NCBI GenBank assembly: GCA_026826555.1
Contig: JAKSZT010021121.1
Coordinates: 2,240,470-2,304,469, forward strand
Length of the DNA stretch: 64,000 bases
Direction: 5' to 3'
Source: Tolypeutes matacus
Lineage: Eukaryota; Chordata; Mammalia; Cingulata; Chlamyphoridae
Under the pieces are notes generated by a model. The model worked only from the letters and a program-made list of their open reading frames with translations. It searched no databases and had not been told where the DNA came from. Below, in pieces: positions 22,311-33,039 of this stretch. The number at the start of each line of letters is the position of its first letter. Position 1 is the stretch's first letter. A program made the position numbers and the translations under genes.

Positions 22311-22481
22311 AGCTTACAGTACCAAGTACATCCTCATCTCTTACTACATGAACAGCAAGAGAGAAAGGGCAAGAAAGCCCTAAGTTAATGAGAGAAACTA
22401 CACTTAAAATAAATACATCTAGGAAGTAAGATGCCAAGACACTGACAAAAAATTACAATCCATACCAAGAAACAGGAAGAT

Positions 22482-23432
22482 ATGGCCCAGTCAAAGGAAC
22501 AAAATAATCCTCCAGGTGACATAAAGGAGTTGAAGCAACTAATCATAGATGTTCAAAGAAATCTCCTTAATAAATTTAATGAGATGGCTAAAGAGATTAA
22601 AGATATTAAGAAGACACTGGGTGTCTTTGAAAGCATACAAAGAAAAATAGCAGATCTTATGGGAATGAAAGGCACAATATATGAAATTAAAAATACACTG
22701 GAAAAAGAATAAATTTTTAAAAAGATAAAAAAAAATACACTGGAGGCATATAACAGCAGATTTGAGGAGGCAGGAGAAAGGATCAGTGAGTTCAAAGACA
22801 TGATCTCTGAAAGCAAACACAGAGAACAGATAAAGAAAAAATGGAAAAAATTGAACAGGGTCTCAGGGAACTGAATGACAGCAAGACACAAGCAAACTTA
22901 TGTATTATGAGTGTCCCAGAAGGAGGGGAGTAGGGGAAAGGGCCAGGAGGTATATCTGAAGAAGTAATGGTAGAAAAATCCCCAACTCTGTTGAAGGACA
23001 TAGATATCCGTGTCCAAGAAGCACAATGTACTTCCATCTGAATAAATCCGAATAGATTTACTCCAAAACACATACTAATCAGAATGTCAAATGCCAAAGA
23101 CAATGAGAGAATTCTGAGAGCAGCAAGAGAAAAGTGATGTAACACATACAAGTGATACCTGATAAAATTAAGCGCTTATTTCCTATCAGAAACCATGGAG
23201 GGAAGAGGGTAGTCGTATGATATATTTAAGATACTGCAAAAGAAAAACTGCCAGCCAAAAATCTTATATAGCAAGATTGTCTTTCAAAAGTGAGGTTGAG
23301 TTTAATATATTCAGAAATAAACAGAAACTGAGAGAGTTTGTAACCAAGAGACCAGCTTTGCCGGAATTTCTAAAGGGAGTGCTACAGTCAGAAAACAAAA
23401 GACAAGAGAGAGAGGTGTGGAAGAAAGTCTAA
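22482..23432 (+). pseudogene. L1 ORF1 pseudogene
   Basis: The intact protein is an RNA-binding nucleic-acid chaperone that coats L1 RNA. The start ATG at 22482 begins MAQSKEQNNPPGDIKELKQL, a coiled-coil-like N-terminus. A 76-codon frame ends at TAA 22710-22712, which lies inside an A-rich insertion. Later fragments resemble the central and C-terminal domains, including 'AKDNERILRAAREK' and the conserved end 'KQKLREFVTKRPALPEFLKG' (within 23217-23432). Multiple stops and frame changes rule out function. Confidence 0.88.
22703..22730 (+). mobile_element. 28-bp A-rich insertion in L1 ORF1
   Basis: AAAAATACACTGGA occurs at 22689-22702 and again at 22731-22744, and only A-rich sequence lies between. 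Removing the insert and one repeat copy restores the expected L1 order. This looks like an L1-type insertion reduced almost to its poly(A) tail. It supplies the stop codon that ends ORF1. Confidence 0.7.
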
Positions 23433-23518
23433 AAATGAAGATTGTATCAGTAAAATTAACTAAAAGTGTAAAAAGAGTGGTTAAAATAAAATATGACAGG
23501 TAAAACCCAAAGGTCAAA

Positions 23519-26500
23519 ATGGGTGAAATAAGAACTGCCTTTACATTAATAACATTGAATGTTAATGGAGTAAACTCCCCAATTGAAATTTAAAAGACAC
23601 AGACTGGTGGAATGGATAAGAAAATATGAGTTATGTATATTTTATCAACAAAAGACTCATCTTGGGCCCAAGGATACCAATAGATTGAAAGTGGAAGATT
23701 GGAAAAAGATATTCCCCACATTCAGTAACCAAAAGAAACTAGAGTAGGTATACTTATTTTGGATGAAATAGACTTTAAAAACAAAACTGTTATTAGAGAC
23801 AAGGAAGGATATTATGTATTAATAAAAGGGACAATTCACTAGGAAGAAATAACAATCATAAATGTATATGTACCTAACGAGGAAGCCCCAATTACATGAG
23901 GCAAACACTGGCAAAACTGAAGGGGGAAATAGATATCTCTACAATAATAGTTGGAGACTTGAATATACTGCTTTCAGCATTGGAAAGAACATCTGAGTAG
24001 AGGATCAATAAAGAAACAGAGAATTTGAATAATATGATAAATGGACTAAACCTAATAGACTTATACAGAACATTGCATCCCAAAACAGCAAGGTATACAT
24101 TCTTCTCAAGTGCTCATGGATTTTTCTCCAGGATAGACCATATTTTGTTTCACAAAGCAGATTTCAATAAATTCAATAAGATCAAAATTGTACAAAGCAC
24201 TTTCTCTGATCATAATGGAATAAGGTTGGAAATCAACAAGGGAAAATACACAAATATATGGAGATTAAACATCACACTCTTAAATAATCAGTAAGTCAAA
24301 AAAGAAATTGCGAAAGAAATCAGTAAATATCTCAAGATGAATGAAAATGAGAACACAAAATATCAGAACCTATGGGATGCAGTGAAGACAGGTCTGAAAG
24401 CGAAATTCTTATTTTATTCTATTTTTTAGTTTCTATTTGTTTGTCTTTTTAAAAATATTTTATAGAAAGTGAAATTTATAGTCCTCAGTGCTTATGTTAA
24501 AAAAGAAGAAAGGGCTTAATCAATGACCTAACTACACAGCTGGAGGAACTGGAAAAAGAACAGCAAACTATTCCCAAAACAAGCAGAAGGAATTAAATAA
24601 CAAAGATCAGAGGAGAAATAAATGAAATTCAAAACAACAACAACAAAACAATAGAGAGAATTAACAAAACCAAAAGTTGGTTCTTCAAGAAAATCAACAA
24701 AATTGATAAACCCTTAGCTAGACTGACAAAGAAAAAAAAAAAGAGAGATGATGCAAACAAATAAAATTAAAAATTAAAAAATGAGACATTACAGAAATAA
24801 AACAGATCATAAGAGTATACTATGAACAACTGTATGCCAAGAAACTAAACAATGTAGATGAAATAGAAAAATTCCTAAGAACATACGAACTACCTACATC
24901 AACCTTAGAAGAAATAGAAGACCTCAACAAACCAGTTGCAAGTAAAGAGATTGAAAGTCATCAAGCAACTCCCCAAAATGAAAAGCTAAGGATCAGATGG
25001 TTTCACAGGTGAGTTCCACCAAACATTCAAAGAAGATTTAATACCAATCTTGCTCAAACTCTTCCAAAAAAAGTTGATCAAGAAGGAATACTACCAAACT
25101 CATTTTGTGAAACCAATATCACTCTACTACCAAAACCAGATGAAGATATTTTGAAAAAAGGAAATTACAGACCTATTTCTCTAATGAACACAGATGCAAA
25201 AATCCTCAACAAAATACTTGTTAATTGAGTCCGACAACACAATAAAAAATTATTCATTATGATCAATTGGGTTTTATACCAGGCATACAAGTGTGTTCAA
25301 TACAAGAAAATCAATCAAAGTAATGCACCATATTAATAAATCAAAGAAGAAAGATCACATGATCCTGTTGATTGACCCAGCAAAAGCATTTGACAAAATA
25401 CAGCATCCTTTCTTGATGAAAAATATGACAGAAGATAGTAATTGAGGGAAAATTTCTCAACATGACAAAGACCATATATGAAAAACCCGCAGCTCACATT
25501 GTTCTCACTGGGAAAAATTGAAAGCTTTCCCATTGAGATTGGGAATAAGATACGGATGCTCACTGTCACTGCTTTTGTTCAATATAGTGCTAGAGGTTCT
25601 AGCTAGAGCAATCAGGCAAGAAAATGAAATAAAGGCATCTAAATCTGAAAGGAAGAAGTAAAACTTTTGCTATTTACAGACGATATGATCCTATAACTAG
25701 AATGTCCTGAAAAATCTACAACAAAGCTGCTAGAGCTAATAAAGGATTTTAGCAGAGTGGCAGGATACAAGATCAATACCAAAAAATCAATAGTGTTTTT
25801 ATATACTAGTAATGCACAATCTAAGGAGGAAGTCAGGAAAAAAAATTCCATTTATAATAATGACTAAAAGAATAAAAATATAGAAGTAAACTTAACCAAG
25901 GATGTAAAGCACTTATATTCAGAAAACTATGATGCATTACTAAAAGAAATTTTGAAAAGACCTAAATAAATGGAAGAATATTCCATGCTCATGAATTGGA
26001 AGACTAAATATTGTTAAGCTGTCAATTCTACCCAAATTGATTTACAGATTCAATGCAATCCCAATAAAAATTCTACCAGCATTTTTTTAAAGAAATGGAA
26101 AACACAGTTATCAAATTTATTTGGAAGGGTATGGTGCCCCAAATAGCCAAAACATTTTACAAAGGAAGAGCGAAGTTGGAGGTCTCTCACTTCCGGTCCT
26201 TAAATCATACTACCTAGCTACAGTGGTAATGACAGGTACTGGCATAAAAATAGAAACATAGATCAATGGAACTGAATTGATGGTTCAGAAACAGACACTC
26301 AAATCCATGGTCAAGTGATTTTTGACAAGGCTTTAAAATCCACCCAGTTGGGGCAGAACAGTCTTTTTAACAAATGGTGCTGGGAGAACTGGATATCCAT
26401 ATCCAAAAGAAAGAAAGAAGACCCCTATCTCGCACCTTATACAAAAAATTAACTTAAAATGGGTCAAAAGACCTAAATATAAAAGCTAGAACCATAAAGT

Positions 26501-27290
26501 TCCTAGAAGAAAATATAGGGAAACATCCTCAAGACCTAGTGGTAGGTGGTAGATTCTTAAACCTTACACTGAAAGCATGAGCAATGAAAGAAAACATGGA
26601 TAAATGGGACCTCCTCAAACTTAAACACTTTTGTGATTCAAAGGACTTCATCAAGAAAGTGAAAAGGCAGCCCGTTCAATTGGAGAAAATATTTGGAAAC
26701 CACATATCAGATAAGGGTTTGATTTCCATTCTATATAAAGAGATCATACAACTCAGCAATAAAAAAGCAAGCAATTCAATTAAAAAATGGCAAAAGATTT
26801 AACTGGACATTTCTCTAAAGAAGAAATACAGATGGCCAAAAAGCACATGAAAAACGTTCAATATCATTAGCTATTAGGGAAATGCAAATTAAAAAATGAC
26901 AATTAGATATCATCTCACAACTCACAGAATGGCCATTATTAAAAAAAAAAAAAAAACAGAAAACTACAAGTGCTGGAGAGGATGTGGGGAAATAGGAACA
27001 CTCCTTCACTATCAGTGGGAAGGTAGAATAGTGCAGCCTCTGTGGAAGACAGTTTGGTAGTTCCTCAGGAAGCTAAATATAGAACTGCCATATGATCTGG
27101 CAATTCTTCTACTAAGAATATATCCAGAAGTACTGAAAACGGTGATGCGAACAGATATTTGCATACTGATGGTCATAAGGTGTTATTCACAATTGTCAAA
27201 AGATGGAAACGACCCAAGTGTCCATCAACTGATGAATAAATAAACAAAATGTGGTTTATACATATGATGGAATACTATACTGCTGTAAGA
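23519..27290 (+). pseudogene. L1 ORF2 pseudogene (endonuclease-reverse transcriptase)
   Basis: The intact protein nicks DNA and reverse-transcribes RNA for target-primed insertion. It starts MGEIRTAFTLITLNVNGVN. The endonuclease end is preserved at 24025-24294 (YTFFSSAHGFFSRIDHI, then FSDHNGIRLEIN, keeping the SDH motif). The reverse-transcriptase active site reads FTDDMIL near 25672-25692, so the two aspartates survive. The C-terminal Cys-rich region reads CWRGCGEIGTLLH with the last Cys replaced. Numerous stops and a 57-bp insertion make it non-functional. Confidence 0.9.
24408..24464 (-). mobile_element. 57-bp T-rich insertion in L1 ORF2
   Basis: GAAAGCGAAATT (24396-24407) and GAAAGTGAAATT (24465-24476) flank a T-rich segment. 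On the minus strand the insert is A-rich and contains an AATAAA, so it may be an ultra-short retrotransposed copy in reverse orientation. The L1 order is continuous without it. Confidence 0.65.
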
Positions 27291-28181
27291 ATAGAAATTG
27301 TGACACATGATAACATGGATAAAACTTGAAGACATTATACTAAGTGAAATAAGTAAAAAACAAAAGGACTAACATTGCATGGTCTCACTAATATAAACTA
27401 GATATGAAGAATAAGTGCATGGAGTTAAAACCTAGACTATAGGTTATTAGGAGATAAGAGGAAGGCTGAGAAGGGGTATGATGCTTAATGTATGTAGAAG
27501 TTTTAATTAACTTGACTCTAAAAGTGTGGAAATGGATAGAGTTGATGGTAACACATTATAGTGAGTAGAACTAATGCAGATGAATGGAATTGTGGCTGAA
27601 AAGGGTATTCTGGGGATTTAAATGTCAATTGAAAGAAAGCTAAAAAATAATCTAGGGACTGAAAAACATAGTTAACCCAGAGGTGGATGAGAATTGTGGT
27701 TAATAGCACAAATACAAGAATGTTTGTTCTATGAACTAGAACAAATGTACATCACTATTCCAAGGTGGTAAGAATATGGAAATGCATGGAAAATACAATT
27801 AATGTAACCAATGGACTATAATTAACAGCTATATTGTAATATTCTTGCATCACTGCCAAAGATATACTGTGTTAATAATAGGGGGGTATGGAAAAATTAT
27901 ACCAAATGTACACTATAGATGATAGTTAGTGATAATAGTCTGATGATATTATGTCATAATCTGAGGCAGATATTCCACAACAATGTAGTGTGTTGGTGGA
28001 GGGGTGTTGTATTGGAATTCCACACATGTGCATGATTGTTTTGTAACTTTGCAACTTCTCTTACCAAAACATATAGTTTTTAAAAAGGCCCAAACTACAA
28101 TTAGGTTTACATGCACAGGAACAGATTAGCTTTAAGAACAGGATTTCCTGGGATCCACCCAGCTTCATCCTGCCACAGTCA

Positions 28182-28745
28182 GGGTGATATTTAAAGCTAA
28201 TGGACTCGTGTTTATGAAAAACAATGAGATTCTAGGAACAAGCAGAGCCACTTTGGGATCAAATGTGCCCATAGGGGTCAAATTTGAAATTGGTTCTCAA
28301 GGATTCCTCTTCCTGAGGAATTCCTGTTCCAGAGCACAGTGGCAGCATTTGGAAAGTCTTCTGGAGCAAGATGGTGGCCGGAGAGGGGCCAGTGAGGGAA
28401 GCAGGCTCTCCCGAAGGGCACCAGCATCTGTGACATGGATAAAGGTCCTCCTAAAACTGTTTGCTGATAGCAGGTTTTCCAAGAGAGACTGGGAAAACTT
28501 ATTCTTGAAAGTGTTTTAAGTGAAAGGGTAAAATAAAAAGAGGAAGACTAAGTTACTAGGAATTGTTGGAGGGTGGTGGTGGTTAAGAATTGCCATCATT
28601 TACTCATTGACGTACTTGTGACTACGTATAGTCTCATAGGCTGCTGGGACCTGAGACAGTGGGTCATACCTATTTGTCCTGTGGTACAGGTTAGTCTGAG
28701 CAGGGGGAGTCCTTAATATTGGGGTGAACAGTTTGCTTATGATAC
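28182..28745. other. No assignable feature
   Basis: Apparently unique DNA. A plus-strand frame of 111 codons (28184-28519) has no recognisable domain and is matched by an overlapping antisense frame. Confidence 0.35.
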
Positions 28746-28747
28746 AC

Positions 28748-29240
28748 CCCTGTTTTAGTTTTCTCTTGCTGCTGGAACAGATTACCAATACAAAGAGTGG
28801 CTTAACACAACACAAACTCATTATCTTACAGGCCTGGAAGTCAGAAGTCCAAAATCAGCCTCAGTTGGCTAAAATCAAGCTGCCAGCAGGATGTGTGCCT
28901 TTGGTGGATCTAGGGGACAGTCCATTTCCTTATCTTTTCTATCTTTTGGATATTGCCTGCATTCCATGGTGTGTGGCCTCTTCCCCCATTTTCAAAAGCC
29001 AGCAACATAGCATCTTACAATCACTCTCCCCTGACATTGACCCATCTGTCTCCCTCTAATAAGGACCCTTTTGGTTTCATTGGGCCCACTCAGAGAATCC
29101 AAGACAATCACTTCATCTCAATATCCTTAATTTATCCACATTGCAGTCTCTTTTGCCATATAAGGTAACATATTCCCAGGGTCCAAGGATTAAGATGGGG
29201 ACATCTTCACAGGCCCGTTATTCAGCCACCTATCCCTTCC
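28748..29240 (-). repeat. MaLR-type LTR, antisense
   Basis: Begins CCTGTTTTAGTTTTCTCTTG and proceeds with GAGTGGCTTAACACAACACA, 'GCCTGGAAGTCAGAAGTCC', 'GCATTCCATGGTGTGTGGCC' and ends in 'GGCCCGTTATTCAGCC'. It is related in layout to the copies at 9011 and 11010. A 3'-part relative lies at 55540-55740. Confidence 0.68.
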
Positions 29241-29267
29241 AAATAGTTAGTTCTGGTTTAGCCTTTA

Positions 29268-29470
29268 TCACGAAGGTAGCCTTTATTAAGCACCCATTGT
29301 ATGCCTATTCCATGTTAGAAACTTTTCATATTTAATTTCCATCAACTCCGCCACAACTCTGCAGGGTAGGCATTGTTTCTGTTCTATAAGTGTGCAAACT
29401 TGTCTCTCAAATTAAATGACATGCCCAGCTTGTAAGAAATGAAAATGGGCTTTGAGTGCAAGTTGATCTG
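29268..29470 (+). repeat. MIR SINE, sense
   Basis: Reads 'CCTTTATTAAGCACCCATTGTATGCC', 'CTCTGCAGGGTAGGCATTG' and 'GCCCAGCTTGTAAGAAATG', in MIR order. Confidence 0.7.
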
Positions 29471-29488
29471 GTTTAAAAACTCACTCTT

Positions 29489-29756
29489 GGGAGCAGATGT
29501 GGCTCATGTGGTTGAACTCCTGCCTCCCACATGGGAGGTCCCAGGTTCGGTTCCTGGTGCCTCCCGAAACAAAACAAAACAAAACAAAACAAAACAAAAC
29601 AAAACAAAAAAACAGGCAACAAGCAAAACGAACTACAAAACCAACTCAAGAAAGTCTATGTGGCTCAGAGGTTGAGCGCCGGTTTCCTACATACGAGGTC
29701 CCGGTTCAATCTCCGGCCCCCAGTACCTAAAAACAAAAAACAAACAAACAAACAAA
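29489..29756 (+). mobile_element. DAS-SINE dimer (tRNA-derived)
   Basis: Two tRNA-related heads, each with pol III box-like sequences. Head 1 is GGGAGCAGATGTGGCTCATG with box B 'GGTTCGGTTCC'. Head 2 is 'TATGTGGCTCAGAGGTTGAGC' with 'GGTTCAATCTCC', closely resembling tRNA-Ala. A (CAAAA)n linker joins them, and the tail is (CAAA)n. Flanks AAAAACTCACTCTT (29475-29488) and AAACCCTCACTCTT (about 29758-29771) form a near-perfect target duplication. This family is diagnostic for xenarthrans and was described from armadillo. Confidence 0.9.
29570..29608. repeat. (CAAAA)n simple repeat
   Basis: About eight CAAAA units forming the linker of the DAS dimer. Open frames of Lys/Thr/Asn repeats here are artefacts. 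Confidence 0.9.
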
Positions 29757-29774
29757 CAAAACCCTCACTCTTTC

Positions 29775-30495
29775 CCCACAACTTAAAACACTCCATTTCA
29801 AATCTATTACCTTCTCATGATTTAAATGATTAGATGAAAAGTACCCAGAAATTTCCTGCCCAGACTCCCTTGGTGAATACAGAGCAATGTTTGAGGGACC
29901 TTTCAGTATTCCTTGCCAGACAACTGCTCTCCCCATCCATGGAGTAGGGGAGATCCCTGATTCCCTTGTTTTTCCTCTGGGATTCTGCCCAGGATACCCT
30001 GGCGTTGTGGACGACACACCCAAATGCTCTGAGTGAGTCATAGACTCTGCCCAGAGCTAAAATGTAACGAGGAGGGAAGACTCTTAATGCTCCAGCCAGT
30101 GAAATGGTTTCCATTACAGTGTTTGTGCCGAGAGCAGCCGTCCTGCCCTTTGATCCTTCTCCCCATGAAAGCAGAGCTGCAGGCAACTGACTAAGCTGGC
30201 AGGACAGTAAGCCCGGTCCCGAGAAAGCCCTGGTCTGGAGCCCTGGGGACCTGGAGGCTTGTGTAAGCGTTGCATCTGTCCAGCCCTGTGATTTAGTAGA
30301 GAATGATCTAGTTGCCCCATTCTCTGAGATGCTCCTTCCCTGGCCTGAATGTCTTGGGTCTTCTCTGATCTTATAATTTAGAATAAATTGATCAGCCAAA
30401 GAGTACAATTCTCAGGGGCATGGACAATATAAGAAAGACTTTGTAAAATACATATTTGGAGATAATTTTATCACTTGCTTCACTTTCTCAAGAGG
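29775..30495. other. Apparently unique DNA with some CpG
   Basis: A minus-strand open frame of 192 codons spans 29830-30408, with a second frame open at 29727-30041. No domain, splice pattern or codon bias supports a gene. CpG dinucleotides at 30000-30250 are denser than in the surroundings. Confidence 0.35.
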
Positions 30496-30504
30496 CAATA
30501 GTCT

Positions 30505-30720
30505 AGATAAGAGAATGGATCCTGTGTTCGAATTCCAGCTCTACCCCTTAATGTCTGGGTTATCTTGGGCGAGCTTCCTAACCTCTGTGCCTCACTTTGC
30601 ACATCTATAAATGGGGAATCATGATGATGCCCTCTCCTAGGGTTGCTGTGAGGATTGTACAGCTGTTAGAAGAGTGCTGGCAACTGTTCAGTCCTATGTA
30701 AGTGCTCACTCCTTGCCTCC
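30505..30720 (-). repeat. MIR SINE, antisense
   Basis: Very clear: 'TGTGTTCGAATTCCAGCTCTACC', 'CTTCCTAACCTCTGTGCCTCACTTTGC', 'ATAAATGGGGAATCATGATGATG' and 'GGGTTGCTGTGAGGATTG'. Confidence 0.9.
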
Positions 30721-30739
30721 CTTCTTTAACCTCCAGTAG

Positions 30740-30990
30740 AGAAGGGGCACCGACTCTAGAGTCAGAACCACTTGGCTTTTTTATTGGTCTCTGCTACCCA
30801 TCAGCTGTGTGACCTTAGGCCAGTCAATTCAACCCTCTGATCTTCTTTTTTTTCAATCTGTAAAATGGGAGTAGTAAAATAACGACCTCACCATGGGAAA
30901 ATGAGGGTTAATAAGATAATACATGTAAATTCCCAGCAGAGAGTCTGGCATGTGGAAAGTGTTTGCTCCATTTGAATGTTATTCTCTTGT
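30740..30990 (-). repeat. MIR SINE, antisense
   Basis: 'GACTCTAGAGTCAGAACCACTTGG', 'ATCAGCTGTGTGACCTTAGGCCAG', 'CAATCTGTAAAATGGGAGTAG' and 'TCTGGCATGTGGAAAGTG'. It is adjacent to another MIR in the same orientation. Confidence 0.9.
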
Positions 30991-30999
30991 TGTATGAGA

Positions 31000-31960
31000 G
31001 GCTTCTTTCACATTTCTAGGCTGTTTTGAAATTAATTCCATTTTCTAGGGTGTCAGGAAACATAAATTGATATCTTAGACAAAACTAAGCTTCTGTAATG
31101 AGCTCACACTCTTGTAAATAAGTTTATTAAACTATGTCCTTATGCAGAGCAAGGGGCACAGATTTTTCCAGCTCTCCTTTCCGATCCTCCATCCTCTTCA
31201 ACTCATAGCCTCAACCTCTGCAAATAATTAATGGAGAATGGAGGTTTACAATTGGCTACCCGCATGCATCTTAAATATTAACTTAAAAGCACTAAAAAGG
31301 ATAAGCCCAGCAAGCTGCTATACACTTCAAAGGATCTATTTAGTACTTAGACATATGGGATTAAAAGCTATAGCCAAGATTTCTGGCTCTGTGCCTATTA
31401 CAAAAGCTGTAGGAGGACTCTTTCTGTGTGGACTGTCAGGGAAGGGACAACAGAGGTGACCATGTGTACTGGTTTTTGGCCTGGACTGTCCCTTGAGTGT
31501 GGAATCAGACAGCAGTGGACCTAGCTCAATTCTTGGTTCTTCCAGGTGTAATTGAAAATTTGGAGGCTTGGGGCACTGAGAATATATTGAGAAGAGAGTT
31601 GCCAAAGACAGGAGAAGATAGAGCAGCTCTGCTTTGGACTTAGGTAAATATAATCACAGCAACTAAATTGATTACAAATATGTATTGAGCTTTTATTTCC
31701 CTCGTTTTGATAGAGAAAGGAACAGAAATGTTTCCAACTGATCTTGCTATAGGGGTGCATAGACTATTGCTATTGACTCCTGCTCAGGGGTGATGGTGAT
31801 GGTCTCTGCCCTCCGTCTTGGTTTGTACTGCTTCAGGCGAGGCATCTCGTCTTCTCCCCATCATCCATCCTGGTCCCAAACACCACTGTGCTTCTCCTAA
31901 AATAGTCAATGACCTAATTTTTCTTTCTGCCTAGAACCTTGCCTCTTCTATTCAATATGA
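31000..31960. other. No assignable feature
   Basis: Apparently unique DNA. Minus-strand frames at 31336-31605 and 31521-31760 (89 and 79 codons) have no domain. Confidence 0.35.
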
Positions 31961-31964
31961 CTTT

Positions 31965-32170
31965 TGAAAAGACTTTTTGCTATAAATAATACAAACATAT
32001 AGAAAAGTACAGAGTGATATAAAGAATAACGGAATCTGTCTCTCAGTGGTAGAACCCAAATATATGAATTCATAAAAACAATATACAGCACGATTTTACA
32101 TGCATTTAAACATCATAAATTATATCATCTTGTATATTTTATTTGGTAAATTGCTTTTAAAAAATTGTAT
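31965..32170 (-). repeat. Old L1 3' end, antisense
   Basis: 'AGAAAAGTACAGAGTGATATAAAG' and 'CAATATACAGCACGATTTTACATG' resemble the antisense 3' end of an old L1M-type element. Divergence is high. Confidence 0.5.
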
Positions 32171-32179
32171 AGTGGTAAG

Positions 32180-32232
32180 ATTTATATATGTATATATATG
32201 TGTGTGTGTGTATATATGTATATATATATCTT
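32180..32232. repeat. (TA/TG)n microsatellite
   Basis: Mixed TATATG and TGTGTG units forming an alternating purine-pyrimidine tract between two L1 fragments. Confidence 0.85.
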
Positions 32233-32234
32233 AC

Positions 32235-33000
32235 CACCATAACACTGTAACAAAAACACTATAACAGTAACACTGTAATAAAACTTGCCATTTTAACCAT
32301 GTTTAAGTATACAATTTGTAAAATTAATAACATTCACGATATTGTACAACTACAACACAATTCCCAAAACATTTTCATCACCCAAACCCTCTCTCAGTTA
32401 AGCAATGAATTTGCATTCCCCTTTCCCCTGGCCCCTGGTAACCTCGAATCTACTTTCTGTTTCTATGAATTTTCCTAATCTTGATATTTCCTCTAAGTGG
32501 AATCATACAATATTTGTCCTTTTGTGTCTGGCATAGTTCACTTAATATTTTCAAGATTCACCCCTGTTCCAGCATGTACCAGAACTTCTTTTTTATGGTT
32601 GAATAATATTCTATTGTATGGATATACCACGTTTTTAAAATTCATCTGTTGATGGGCACTTGGGTTGTTTCCAGTGTTTGACTATGGCGAATAATGCTGC
32701 TGTCAACATCAGCCTGCAGGTATCTGTTTGAGCCCCAGTTTTCAAATCCTTTGAGTATTTACCTAGGAGTGAGTGGACTTGCTGGGCCACATGGTAATTC
32801 TATTTTTAACTTTATGTGGAATTACAAAACTGTTTCCGCAGCATCTGTACCATTTTACATTCCCACCAGCAATGAAAGAGAGTTCCAATTTTTCCACATA
32901 CTTGCCAACACTTTTTAATTTTCTTACTTTTTCTCTTTTTTTAATGATTATGGAGTGGTTTCTCCTGGTAGTTTTTAAAAATTTCTTCTCAACATTATGT
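32235..33000 (-). repeat. L1M-type 3' region, antisense
   Basis: Recognisable antisense L1: 'ACTTGCCATTTTAACCATG', 'GCCCCTGGTAACCTCGAATC', 'AAGTGGAATCATACAATATTTG', 'CATCTGTTGATGGGCACTTGGGTTG' and 'TTTACATTCCCACCAGCAATG'. The window end (63565-64000) carries the same landmarks. Confidence 0.88.
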
Positions 33001-33039
33001 TTTTGAGAATTAGCAATGTTGCTACATGAAGAAGAATTC

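Larger units (their letters stand above)
20713..28092 (+). mobile_element. LINE-1 (L1), near full length, inactive
   Basis: About 7.4 kb with a 5' UTR opening GGGGGCAAGATGGTGGCAGA, a monomer-array 5' UTR, ORF1, ORF2 and a 3' UTR of roughly 0.8 kb ending near 'CATATAGTTTTTAAAAA'. It is inserted into the solo LTR. A near-repeat AAAAGGTCC (about 20694) and AAAAGGCCC (about 28083-28091) is the likely target duplication, somewhat eroded. Both ORFs carry many stops. The length and structure suggest a complete copy at insertion, so the donor L1 was active in this lineage. Confidence 0.92.
20173..28177 (-). repeat. Solo LTR (MaLR-like), split by an L1
   Basis: Starts TGTTTTAGTTTGCTAAATGC and ends CATCCTGCCACA, with a perfect 5-bp target duplication GTCAG at 20168-20172 and 28178-28182. 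Without the L1 it is about 0.6 kb (roughly 20173-20700 plus 28095-28177). An AATAAA on the minus strand (20238-20243) near its 3' side supports minus orientation. There is no retroviral internal sequence, as expected for a recombined solo LTR. I believe this family is common in xenarthran genomes, but I cannot give its database name. Confidence 0.85.

Noticed and set aside
29489..29560. Possible tRNA gene (A and B box-like sequence)
   Set aside because: The tRNA-like head is followed by a SINE linker, a second head, tail and target duplications, so it is a retrotransposon and not a tRNA gene.
29830..30408. 192-codon open frame on the minus strand
   Set aside because: No domain, no splice context, and another minus-strand frame is open over part of it. 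Higher GC makes long chance frames likely here.
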